This document shows positions 33,401 to 40,975 of a stretch of 42,217 nt of DNA, one piece after another. The notes beneath the pieces are model-generated. The model searched no databases and was not told the DNA's origin. It saw nothing but the letters and a program-made list of their open reading frames with translations. The DNA is from an uncultured Bacteroidota bacterium (lineage in GTDB: Bacteria > Bacteroidota > Bacteroidia > UKL13-3), in assembly GCA_903883965.1 (NCBI GenBank), contig CAISCU010000034.1, positions 1-42,217 on the forward strand, given 5' to 3'. A program made the position numbers and the translations under genes. Position 1 is the first letter of the stretch; each line of letters opens with the position of its first letter.

Positions 33401-34848
33401 TGATCTTTGATCGTTTTGCCATTGAGTTCAATTGAAGCATAGGTATAATTGTTCAGATACAATTGACTTGCATTGATTTTAAAAGTATTGTCAAGGTTGT
33501 TAAAATCAAAACCTTTCCCATCTATTTCAGCATTTAAATTGAGCTTACCCACAAGTTGATTATTGAGTAAATTCCCAATATTGAATTGATTTAATTGAAA
33601 ACCACCTTTGTAAATGCTTTGCATGATATTGTCAGTTAATTTCATGTTTAAATCTGTATGAATAGAACCACATGCAGTGCTTAAGTCTCCATAACTCACA
33701 AAGTCTTTGTAAAAACCTATAAACCGTCCTTGGTAATGCATCGTTCCCAAATTGGCTAACAATTCTGGTAGGTCTACCCCTGAAATGGTTCTCAGATCAT
33801 TTAAATTGCTTGATGCATCTGTCACATCAATATCCATAAACATCTTATCTACGTCTGGTAAACCAATTAAATGAATGTCTCCATTAAAAGTGGTTGCATT
33901 GCCATGCTTGGCCTTTACTTGTTTGATATTTAAATCAGCCAATGGTCCTTTAGCCTTTCCACTTACAACTGCTTTGTAATCAAAATCTTTTAAAAATGGG
34001 GCAAAAAACACAATGTCTTTGAAATCAACATCACTCTCTTTTAAACGAATATCAAATTTTACTTTGTTTACAAAATCCATGTAATCATCCCAACTAGAAA
34101 AATCCAAACTAAAATAGTTTTGGAAATGACTGTATTGGGTTTTCATATCCAAATTACTGAAACGAACGGTAGTTGGTGAAACCGTTGCTACAGACTCCAT
34201 GCGCTTGATTTCAAATCCAGACTGCTCTTTTAGGCTAAACTGATGCAAATCAAAATGCAAAGAATCATTGATAATTTGGAACCTTCTCGATCTAAAATTA
34301 ACATCGCTGATATGCATGTTAAATGGATCAAAACCTGAATCATAAAACACCTCTGTAGAATCAACCAAATCAAACCTAGAATTGGTACATTCTAAATCAC
34401 GCAATTCCAAAATAAATGGTATTGGACTGGCGGGTGTAGTTGTATCAATTGCGTTTAAAAACCCATCCATTGCATCTACCCCAAAATAGTTGTCTTTGTA
34501 TGTATTGATCTTACAAATACCTTGGTCAACCAAAACATGGTTCAATATAAACTGACTGCTGTCTAGAGTAATTCCTGCCAAATTAAACTGAACCCTACCC
34601 GCATAAAATAAAGTATCCTGCCTATTGTCGCCGTATAATACATTTCTTAAAGAAAAATAAGACCATCCATCATAACTGATTTCACCGATTGAAATTTGTG
34701 TTTTAAATTTCTCGTTTACATATGATGATGCTTTTGTAGTGATAAAATTTTGAAAAAACAAACTACTAAACAACAAATACAACAACATGCCCAAACCAAA
34801 AAGTATGGCCGAAATGGTATATGTTATTTTTAGTATTTTTTTTATCAC
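30490..34848 (-). CDS. tamB: Translocation and assembly module protein TamB (DUF490)
   Basis: The 1452-residue product has an N-terminal anchor (~8-33) followed by a very long beta-rich periplasmic region of AsmA/TamB type. The C-terminal DUF490/TamB domain lies at ~1090-1440 and shows GNLLLNYTPQGNFFLNGKYELTEGEY, IKGTVDKPNIGFDLNFPDM and ELMTQQIVFLLISGKF. TamB spans the periplasm, helping outer-membrane protein insertion with TamA/BamA or moving phospholipids. The start is a GTG at 34848: an in-frame TAA is the codon immediately upstream and the next Met (residue 21) would cut the anchor. A TATCTTTG promoter box lies inside the divergent tsaD gene. Confidence 0.92.
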   Translation of the reverse strand: MIKKILKITYTISAILFGLGMLLYLLFSSLFFQNFITTKASSYVNEKFKTQISIGEISYDGWSYFSLRNVLYGDNRQDTLFYAGRVQFNLAGITLDSSQFILNHVLVDQGICKINTYKDNYFGVDAMDGFLNAIDTTTPASPIPFILELRDLECTNSRFDLVDSTEVFYDSGFDPFNMHISDVNFRSRRFQIINDSLHFDLHQFSLKEQSGFEIKRMESVATVSPTTVRFSNLDMKTQYSHFQNYFSLDFSSWDDYMDFVNKVKFDIRLKESDVDFKDIVFFAPFLKDFDYKAVVSGKAKGPLADLNIKQVKAKHGNATTFNGDIHLIGLPDVDKMFMDIDVTDASSNLNDLRTISGVDLPELLANLGTMHYQGRFIGFYKDFVSYGDLSTACGSIHTDLNMKLTDNIMQSIYKGGFQLNQFNIGNLLNNQLVGKLNLNAEIDGKGFDFNNLDNTFKINASQLYLNNYTYASIELNGKTIKDQLSLGIRIADSCLDVTAQSKVKLTGPYKYLALNALVKNANLDGLNWHKAVKHFGVQVQADFHFKDFDENNGTIQLRQLHYERAQKLYQVNHFELTSTQGLEKSIAVKSDDFNAKIQGHFDFDHLQQQISNLLSGIVPNYFQAYPKSNAVKEQFKLHVDIKNANNILPFFTDGVEISQLKLDASIHDIEKRMQLNAAVGKFIFNDFTVKKASVNWNSSQTKGIQLNAGFAFIGNKDSLLIGKGNLQFNANQKAGDFILSATDSAGLVCLDFNQAVVFEPNQIVTLNNLQSKIWKGAQQWQLNKYAAIVIDPKKVTFNQLIFNNQLQLIAIDGYYGFYAPAKNITAKFNEVNVKGITPFIPGLTIDLGGLVNGLFTIKHQENHDLFIGDLELASFAIDKDTIGDIFLNTAYGENEHELLLSLFSKSGKFKNLKAIGKFNLQTEALDFNMSFARSPIRPFQSFMKGYVSIYDGNADLNAELSGTLDEPKLSGQLELSDAKFKIDFLQTTYQIPKALLRFNQQNITFNPFKIVDKNNQSALVSGGIKFKGFNQWQYDIQINQFQKFQCLNTTASDNSLFYGNVYASGNASITGNTNNVMMDVKAVTDKNSQLVINPFGGESENGESFLHFVNRDTVFEEQIQVKHIPFGFGIRLAVEATPDAEAQLVFGDQTDDHIKAKGRGNLLLNYTPQGNFFLNGKYELTEGEYRLSAMNVVAKKFNLKQGSTIEWDGDPMTGKLDILGVYKLRTTISELVNTSAAADPNGRVPVECLIQIKGTVDKPNIGFDLNFPDMQNNLNGSSASELNAVLSNFRKEPELMTQQIVFLLISGKFIPINNSSNNLAGSLSTQTVSDLLSKQAASLLSKLDPEIDLTVDMLNATDPTKGRAALLSASRRFLDNRLELQGSFATDNSQNNFAATYNFKKNGNLKAKVFNKMGFDLIYSRNITTSGIGLFYRKEFDHFVDLFKKSNSFKYQ

Positions 34849-34855
34849 TTAATTG

Positions 34856-34863
34856 TAGCTTTG
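34856..34863 (+). promoter_or_regulatory. -7 box of tsaD
   Basis: TAGCTTTG is an exact TAnnTTTG match ending 9 bp before the tsaD ATG at 34873. The predicted transcript would have only a few untranslated bases. Any -33 element would lie inside the first codons of tamB; no clear TTTG is seen there. Confidence 0.5.
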
Positions 34864-34872
34864 CAGATAGGT

Positions 34873-35904
34873 ATGTTAAGCCAATCTACACATCAGGTTC
34901 CTGTCAAAGATAGGATAATTCTTGCTATTGAATCATCTTGTGACGATACTGCAGTTGCAATCATAAAAAATGGCAAAATCATTTGCAATATGGTGGCAAA
35001 TCAGTCGGTACATGAACAATATGGAGGAGTAGTTCCTGAATTGGCAGGAAGAGCTCACCAACAACATTTGATTCCTTTGGTGGTTGCTGCATTTCAGAAA
35101 AGTGGAATTTCAAAAGAGTTACTGAGTGCAGTGGCATTTACAAAAGGCCCAGGCTTAATTGGTTCATTAATGGTAGGTTGCTCTTTTGCAAAATCTATGG
35201 CACAAAGTTTAAATATTCCATTAATTGGGGTGAACCATATGCAAGCGCATATTTTGGCCCATTTTATAGATGAACCAGTTCCTTCATTTCCATTCTTATG
35301 TTTAACAGTAAGTGGAGGACATACCCAATTGGTATTGGTAAAAGGCTATTTTGACTTTGAAACAATAGGTAAAACCATAGATGATGCTGCCGGAGAAGCA
35401 TTTGACAAATCAGCTAAACTCCTTGGCTTACCTTATCCTGGTGGCCCATTGATTGACCAATATGCAAAAAAGGGTAACCCTCATCAATTTGAATTTCCAA
35501 TTTCTGACTTACCTGGATTTGATTTCAGCTTCAGTGGACTTAAAACTGCTATACTTTATTTCCTGAGAAAAGAAATCACTAAGAATCCGAATTTTATCAA
35601 TGAAAACTTGGCCGATCTGTGCGCCTCTATTCAATATAGCATTGTCAAGCAATTGCTCAAAAAATTAAAACTAGCAGCCATCCAATACCAATGCAATCAA
35701 TTGGCATTGGCGGGAGGAGTTTCAGCAAACAGTTTACTCAGGAATGAATTGATGGCTCTGTGTGGTCAACAAAAATGGGAAGCATTTATCCCAGCATTTG
35801 AATATTGTACCGACAATGCAGGAATGGTTGCAAAAACAGCAGACATACAGTTTTTAGATGGTTTATTTGAAACAATGGATACCACCCCATTTGCTAGACT
35901 TTAA
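34873..35904 (+). CDS. tsaD: tRNA N6-adenosine threonylcarbamoyltransferase
   Basis: The 343-residue protein transfers threonylcarbamoyl to A37 of ANN-decoding tRNAs together with TsaB and TsaE, which are not in the window. Seen: IESSCDDTAVAI near 19-30, GGVVPELAGRAHQQHL, KGPGLIGSLMVG, metal ligands His122 and His126 (NHMQAH), SGGHTQLV, FDKSAKLLGLPYPGGP, GGVSANSLLR and the C-terminal metal Asp in YCTDNAGM. The start is ATG 34873; a TTG 12 bp upstream overlaps the -7 box and is rejected. The stop lies 2 bp from that of the convergent GT39 gene. Confidence 0.96.
   Translation: MLSQSTHQVPVKDRIILAIESSCDDTAVAIIKNGKIICNMVANQSVHEQYGGVVPELAGRAHQQHLIPLVVAAFQKSGISKELLSAVAFTKGPGLIGSLMVGCSFAKSMAQSLNIPLIGVNHMQAHILAHFIDEPVPSFPFLCLTVSGGHTQLVLVKGYFDFETIGKTIDDAAGEAFDKSAKLLGLPYPGGPLIDQYAKKGNPHQFEFPISDLPGFDFSFSGLKTAILYFLRKEITKNPNFINENLADLCASIQYSIVKQLLKKLKLAAIQYQCNQLALAGGVSANSLLRNELMALCGQQKWEAFIPAFEYCTDNAGMVAKTADIQFLDGLFETMDTTPFARL
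34905..34912 (-). promoter_or_regulatory. Candidate -7 box of tamB, inside the tsaD coding region
   Basis: The minus strand reads TATCTTTG, an exact TAnnTTTG match 56 bp before the GTG start of tamB. Because only 24 bp separate the two start codons, a tamB promoter must lie within tsaD; this is the only exact box seen there. Confidence 0.4.
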
Positions 35905-35906
35905 AA

Positions 35907-37529
35907 TTACTTTTTAACGTAGAATACAAAGCCCCCTTTTTGATACAGTTGTAGAAAATTAGTGTCAATAGCTTGTTCATTTCCTTGTTTGCAAACCAAA
36001 TACAATGGTTTAGCAAGTGGCCCATTGTAATTGAATCCTTTTGCAGTTGTAATGCCATGTTCAGGTTTCACCTTTGCATAGAAGTAATGGGCATAACTTT
36101 TAAACCCAACCGTTTCTATATAGCAATCTTCCTTTGCTTTTTGCTCATAAAAATCAATGGCTGCACCTTGGGTATATTGCTCTATTTTAGGCACGATTAA
36201 ACGCAGCACAACCGGAATAAAAAACGAAAGAAAAAATAACAATAAAAATGCTGCATGGAGCAGTTCCTTTTTAAGCAACTTTATAAAGAACACTATTGAA
36301 ACACCTACTAAAAACAAACCAGGCAAAAACTCCATTCCGTTCCAAGTACCAGTAATAGACAAGTTTCCTTTGGCAAAATCATCCTCAATTAAAGGAATAA
36401 GTTTGTATTTAAATGAATCTACAAAAGGTAAAATTACAAACAACATTGCAATGCTAATAGCCAATAGAAATGCAACTATTTTTTGCCAAAAAGGCATGGT
36501 TTCTTTTTGGTTTAAATAAGCCAACAATTGTTTTGCAGCAAAAAATGTAATTGGCAAGTAACACAAAGAACTGTAATGAACTATTTTGGTTTTCACAATG
36601 CTGAATAAAATCAAAACAACCCAAAACTGAATGAACAATAGCAATGTCCAAGTATGGCCGATTGAGGCTTCATACGTTGGCTTTTTTACCAATTGCTTCA
36701 GGGCAAAAATTGAAGCAGGAAAAGCGCCTGCTAATAAAACCAAAGCGTGGTAATAAAAAGGTTGACCATGACCAGCAACTGGATTTAAAAACAAGTCGGC
36801 TTGGTATTTCACAAACTCAAATAAAAAAGTTGGCCCGTGTTGGATGGTTTCTACCCCAAACCAAGAAGCTGACACCAACAAAGCAGTACCTGCTGCTACA
36901 AGCAAATGCTGTAAACTCAAAATAGCAGAGAATTTTTGCAAGGCCCAATAAACCAAAACCACTAAGCCTATTACAATCAAAGCTACAGGCCCTTTTGTAA
37001 CAATTGCCAAGCCAATAAACAGGCCAATATAAATGGCATATTTAAGCGCTCTTTCATTGGTGAGGTAGAGATAAAACTGATACATGGCCAAGAAAACAAA
37101 TAGGTTATACAGCGGATCTATGATACCTGATTTAAAATACAAGTGAGGCGTAAATGAACCAGTAACAAACAATACCCATAAAAACGCAAAAGTTCTTCCA
37201 TGTATTTTTTTTCCGATTGAAAAAGCCATTACTAAGGTCACAATGCCTACAATGGCATTCGGGAAACGTGCGGCAAATTCATTTACCCCAAATAGTTTCA
37301 TAGACAATACTTGACACCAGAAAAACAAAGGAGGTTTTTCCATAAACGGCTGGTAATTGATTTGAACTGCTTGGTAATTTCCTGTAACTAGCATTTCTCT
37401 AGCTGATTCGGCAAAATTGATTTCGTCCCAATCAAACAAATGAACTGCATTTAAAAATGGAACAAATAGAATAAGGCCCCAAAGTACTACAAACCAACTA
37501 TCAAATTTTTTAATGGTATTTAATATCAT
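35907..37529 (-). CDS. GT39/ArnT-like membrane glycosyltransferase
   Basis: The 540-residue protein has about 12 TM segments. The GT-C signature is in the first extracytoplasmic loop: Asp35-Glu36 in LFDWDEINFAESAREML, followed by NYQPFMEKPPLFFW, typical of the GT39/ArnT (dolichyl-phosphate-mannose mannosyltransferase) family that uses polyprenyl-phosphate sugars to glycosylate lipid A or proteins. The start is ATG 37529; an upstream in-frame TTG (37535) overlaps the previous gene. The spacing is TGA-TC-ATG after the PAP2 gene, implying translational coupling. The C-terminal soluble portion (~440-540) is short. Acceptor unknown. Confidence 0.9.
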   Translation of the reverse strand: MILNTIKKFDSWFVVLWGLILFVPFLNAVHLFDWDEINFAESAREMLVTGNYQAVQINYQPFMEKPPLFFWCQVLSMKLFGVNEFAARFPNAIVGIVTLVMAFSIGKKIHGRTFAFLWVLFVTGSFTPHLYFKSGIIDPLYNLFVFLAMYQFYLYLTNERALKYAIYIGLFIGLAIVTKGPVALIVIGLVVLVYWALQKFSAILSLQHLLVAAGTALLVSASWFGVETIQHGPTFLFEFVKYQADLFLNPVAGHGQPFYYHALVLLAGAFPASIFALKQLVKKPTYEASIGHTWTLLLFIQFWVVLILFSIVKTKIVHYSSLCYLPITFFAAKQLLAYLNQKETMPFWQKIVAFLLAISIAMLFVILPFVDSFKYKLIPLIEDDFAKGNLSITGTWNGMEFLPGLFLVGVSIVFFIKLLKKELLHAAFLLLFFLSFFIPVVLRLIVPKIEQYTQGAAIDFYEQKAKEDCYIETVGFKSYAHYFYAKVKPEHGITTAKGFNYNGPLAKPLYLVCKQGNEQAIDTNFLQLYQKGGFVFYVKK

Positions 37530-37531
37530 GA

Positions 37532-38155
37532 TCAATTTTTAATTGTAAACAGGTTTTTGTCTTTCAACCAATAATACAAAAGTATAGAACTCAAAACTCC
37601 GATGAATGAACCTGCAATCACATCAATTAAATAATGTTGTAACAAATAAACCCTTGTCAATCCGGTTATGATTGCAACTAGAAAAAACAATACTTGAAAT
37701 GAAGGCTTTTGGTAACAAATAGACAACATGCTACATAGTGCAAAAACTGAAGTAGTATGCCCTGAAGGGAAACTGTTGTAGGCATGTACTGTAACCCCAT
37801 CTATAAAATGCACCAAATTGGTTTGTTGAAAAAACTGTATAGGCCTTCCTGCATCTGCAAAAATAGTATGTTTTAAGGTTTGAGTAATTCCAGCACTCAT
37901 TAAGTAACTTAAAATAACCAAGACCCCAACTTTCCGATTAAACAACAACAATAAAACACTCAGAATAACTGCAAATATGCCATCGCCCAAATAAGTAACA
38001 TTGCTCGCAAAAAAATCCGAACCAGGTAACTGAAAGTGATTGATATACATGCTCAAGGTAGCTTGAGAGTATACCATTGAAAAACCAAGTGCTAAGATGA
38101 ACCAACAGCAATATGCAAGAAAAAAAATGCGATTAGAAATCAAGATTTTCTTCAT
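37532..38155 (-). CDS. PAP2 superfamily membrane phosphatase
   Basis: The 207-residue protein has about six TM segments and all three acid-phosphatase motifs: Lys95...Arg104-Pro105 (KHTIFADAGRP), Ser131-Gly-His133 (NSFPSGHT) and Arg168...His174...Asp178 (TRVYLLQHYLID). Relatives dephosphorylate undecaprenyl pyrophosphate, phosphatidylglycerophosphate or lipid A. Tight coupling with the GT39-like gene (2 bp apart) suggests joint action on a lipid-linked sugar or lipid A; this is inference. It begins 41 bp after the DUF4961 gene, possibly on read-through from the Sus operon. Confidence 0.93.
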   Translation of the reverse strand: MKKILISNRIFFLAYCCWFILALGFSMVYSQATLSMYINHFQLPGSDFFASNVTYLGDGIFAVILSVLLLLFNRKVGVLVILSYLMSAGITQTLKHTIFADAGRPIQFFQQTNLVHFIDGVTVHAYNSFPSGHTTSVFALCSMLSICYQKPSFQVLFFLVAIITGLTRVYLLQHYLIDVIAGSFIGVLSSILLYYWLKDKNLFTIKN

Positions 38156-38196
38156 AAGAAAAGAGAAAAACGTAACTGTTTAAGCACAGTCAAGGT

Positions 38197-39066
38197 TTAC
38201 TTACAACCCACTTTAAACTTAGGCTGATCTGTTGTGTTGTCTGCAATTGTTTTCCAAACTTTTCTCCTGACTTTACATTCAATTTCTTTACCACGTTCTG
38301 TTGGCTTGAATCCAAAAAAAGTTCTAGGAACAAAAGTCAATGAGAACATATTTGTAATAGGATCTTTGATCATTTCTAAATTAGGATTGCTCCCAACTTT
38401 TAAAAACACACTTGGTTGATAGGTTACTAAATTACCAGTTAACGTATCTACAGCTGTACACTTAATCCACAAATAAGCATCGCCTTCTTCTAAGTTTTGC
38501 ATAGTTAATACAGTATCTGTTGGATTGTTGTATACGATAGTGGTTAATTCGTTGTCTAGAATAACAGAAGGAAATTGATAAGTAACACCTCTTACTAATT
38601 TAGGCGGGCTGATATTGATGGTTAAATCTTCGGTTTTGATATCAGGTGAACCATAACCTCCACCATCTTTAGGTTTCACCAAAAAAGAAATGCCTTTTGA
38701 ATAAATTTCTGACGCAGGTACTCCGTAAAATACGGTTGGAGTCATTTCGTAATACCAAACAAAATCGCCTTTACTGTCATCTTTGGTCATTTTTAGTAAA
38801 TCATTGGAGTTTTTCCATTTTTTGTCACCAGTTCCATTGACATACGGATTATCATCACCTAACTCAACAGGTTTCCAAGTCCAAATATAAAATGGACCTT
38901 CATTTTCTTTACAAGATGTATTGGTTGTCTTGCTTAAGTCAACATACAACCTTACTGGCTTTGTAACATCTGGTTCTTCTGGGTCAACCCAAGCAGCTTG
39001 TGCAAATATATTTTGAGCGCTAATTAAAAGGCTTAAAAAGAAAGTAAATTTTATAACTGTACGCAT
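38197..39066 (-). CDS. Exported DUF4961-like protein of a SusCD locus
   Basis: The 289-residue protein has a signal peptide (MRTVIKFTFFLSLLISAQNIFAQ) and no lipobox. AAWVDPEEPDVTKPVRLYVDLSKT near the mature N-terminus and a repeated beta-sandwich layout resemble the DUF4961 proteins often found beside SusC/SusD, probably surface carbohydrate- or ligand-binding accessory proteins in the SusE/SusF position. The start ATG lies 2 bp after the DUF5004-like gene, so it belongs to the same operon. The ligand is unknown. The domain name is from recollection of the family and less certain than the operon role. Confidence 0.75.
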   Translation of the reverse strand: MRTVIKFTFFLSLLISAQNIFAQAAWVDPEEPDVTKPVRLYVDLSKTTNTSCKENEGPFYIWTWKPVELGDDNPYVNGTGDKKWKNSNDLLKMTKDDSKGDFVWYYEMTPTVFYGVPASEIYSKGISFLVKPKDGGGYGSPDIKTEDLTINISPPKLVRGVTYQFPSVILDNELTTIVYNNPTDTVLTMQNLEEGDAYLWIKCTAVDTLTGNLVTYQPSVFLKVGSNPNLEMIKDPITNMFSLTFVPRTFFGFKPTERGKEIECKVRRKVWKTIADNTTDQPKFKVGCK

Positions 39067-39068
39067 GC

Positions 39069-39569
39069 TTATTTTCTATTAAAGGTTAACACAAAACTCA
39101 TTACTGAACCCGGCCCATCGGTATCACCTTTACATGGTGCTTGTACCAATTTTGAGATTTTTAAATTGTCTCCAGGTCTGATTGGACCACCTAAGTTTAA
39201 AGTAAAGGCTGGCGCATCAGTTGGAACAAACTGTATTGAGGCTGGAGCTGAAGGATTGTCAAAAGACCAAGTTCCTCTTGTTCCACCAAAAAAATTGATA
39301 CTCACACCTGCCGTGTCAACAGAAAAGGAATCTGCTGTAAAAGTAATGTTAGGCATTTTACCCTGTTTGATAAAAAATGGGGTTAAATTGAACGACTCTC
39401 TGGTCAATGATTTTTCATCAATTTGAACGGCTTGAATCATTTCCCAAGTTTCAGAAATACCCTCTACTTTGCTTGCGGGTGAACCAATTTCTTTTAATTC
39501 TTTTTTACATGCACCTAAGCCCAATAGTGCCAGTAAAGACATTGTTATCCATTTATTCATGTGCTTCAT
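39069..39569 (-). CDS. DUF5004-like (lipocalin-like) lipoprotein
   Basis: The 166-residue product is a lipoprotein: lipobox LGAC with Cys21, followed by KKELKE. The rest forms a small beta-barrel-like domain (ISETWEMIQAVQID... GTWSFDNPSAPASIQF... FVLTFNRK) of the kind called DUF5004, found with SusCD pairs. It is probably an outer-membrane-attached accessory. The start chosen is ATG 39569, 2 bp after the SusD stop; an ATG at 39560 would be equally compatible with the signal, and the longer TTG frame (39581) overlaps susD. Confidence 0.78.
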   Translation of the reverse strand: MKHMNKWITMSLLALLGLGACKKELKEIGSPASKVEGISETWEMIQAVQIDEKSLTRESFNLTPFFIKQGKMPNITFTADSFSVDTAGVSINFFGGTRGTWSFDNPSAPASIQFVPTDAPAFTLNLGGPIRPGDNLKISKLVQAPCKGDTDGPGSVMSFVLTFNRK

Positions 39570-39571
39570 TG

Positions 39572-40963
39572 TTAATCGCAATTGCCCTCATCGTTAAATA
39601 CAAAAAAACTGGTTTTTTCTGTTGATGGAAATTGCAAGGCCAGCCCCGGGCAATTCCATTTTGAACCTCTTATTTTTATCAAACCTGATCCGGTTTGGTC
39701 TTCGAGTGCGCCAATGCGTTTTAAGTCTTGAACGCGGTCACCTTCTAATGGGAACTCCAATCTTCTTTGTTTTCTGGCTTCTGCAATAATTTGCTCTTTA
39801 GATGCCGTACCACTCAAATTCATAGAATTGTTACCATAGGCCCTACTTAAAATATCGTTTACATCTGAAATGGCTATATCCATATTCAAACCCAATTGGG
39901 CATTGGCTTCAGCTCTCATTAATTTCAATTGAGATAGGTAAAGAAACGGTACGCTCAAGAAATCAAAATTAAATTTAGTTATGCCATAAGTTTCTGCTGA
40001 AGTACCAGCATTGAATACCGCATAATATGCAGCTCTTTTGTCGTTGGCATCTGCTGTAGCAGCCAAATACATTTCTTTTGACAACCTGTATACAGATGGA
40101 CTTGCAGCATTGGCAATTTTAAAATTACCTATAAACCCAGCAGCTCTGTTGTCTTGAACCGATTTACTGATAAAAGAAAATATTTTCTCAGAAGAGGTAG
40201 CTGCATTTTCAAATCTATTTAATATAGAATCAACTGTATATTGAGGAATCAATTCATCGCATAGTTCCTTTGTTTTGGCAAAATTATTCATTTGAAAATA
40301 CACTTTAGCCATGAGTGCTTTTGCAGCGTTTTGAGTAGCAAAATCGTTGTTACTTGCTGGCAAATCAGCAGCTGCCAAAGTTAAATCATTTAAAATAAAG
40401 GCATATACTTGAGCTACTGTAGATCTTGGCATTGGTTCGGCAGCAGAGGAACTTCTAATTACAACTCCTAAATGTGAATTGTCTGCTGAAAATCCAGCAG
40501 GTTGTGCCCATAATTTTACCAATTCAAAATGAGCCATTGCTCTTAAAAATTTAGCTTCAGCAATCATGCGTTTAGCAGCTACTGCATCAACAGTAATGGC
40601 ATTTGAGTTGATTTTCTCCATCAGGTAATTAACTCTGAATGCAGCTCTATACAATTCAGAATACAATCCACCAACATCTGAATTGAAAAAATTAGTAGTT
40701 CTTAAATAAATTGGAACAGTAAAGCCTGATTGTGGCTTTTCCATATTGTCACCCAATAGCTCATTAAACAATTGTATACGGCCATTGTATTGGTTGGCTA
40801 AATTGTCGTATATAGAGTTGAGTACTGCTTGTAAATCGGATTGCGTTTTAATGGCATCTTCTTCGAGTTGTACACCCTCTGGTTTAACATCTAACCATTT
40901 TCTGCATGAAGCTAAGCTCAAGAATGCAAAGAAAACTACGATATATTTGATCTGTTTGGTCAT
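39572..40963 (-). CDS. SusD/RagB family nutrient-binding outer-membrane lipoprotein
   Basis: The 463-residue product starts at ATG 40963 (MTKQIKYIVV); an in-frame TTG at 40975 abuts the SusC stop and is rejected. Signal peptidase II site LASC with Cys20. The N-terminal SusD-like segment (RKWLDVKPEGVQLEEDAIKTQSDL), the TPR-like helices (AEAKFLRAMAHFELVKLW) and the C-terminal RagB/SusD portion (EARKQRRLEFPLEGDRVQDLKR) are all present. It forms the lid of the SusC channel and captures oligosaccharides or peptides. Length is normal for the family. The substrate cannot be read from sequence. Confidence 0.95.
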   Translation of the reverse strand: MTKQIKYIVVFFAFLSLASCRKWLDVKPEGVQLEEDAIKTQSDLQAVLNSIYDNLANQYNGRIQLFNELLGDNMEKPQSGFTVPIYLRTTNFFNSDVGGLYSELYRAAFRVNYLMEKINSNAITVDAVAAKRMIAEAKFLRAMAHFELVKLWAQPAGFSADNSHLGVVIRSSSAAEPMPRSTVAQVYAFILNDLTLAAADLPASNNDFATQNAAKALMAKVYFQMNNFAKTKELCDELIPQYTVDSILNRFENAATSSEKIFSFISKSVQDNRAAGFIGNFKIANAASPSVYRLSKEMYLAATADANDKRAAYYAVFNAGTSAETYGITKFNFDFLSVPFLYLSQLKLMRAEANAQLGLNMDIAISDVNDILSRAYGNNSMNLSGTASKEQIIAEARKQRRLEFPLEGDRVQDLKRIGALEDQTGSGLIKIRGSKWNCPGLALQFPSTEKTSFFVFNDEGNCD

Positions 40964-40975
40964 GATTTGGTTCAA

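Noticed and set aside
38156..38196. Weak hairpin (ACTGT...ACAGT) as a terminator between the DUF4961 and PAP2 genes
   Set aside because: Only a 5-bp stem with a 6-base loop and no T-tract; insufficient for a call.
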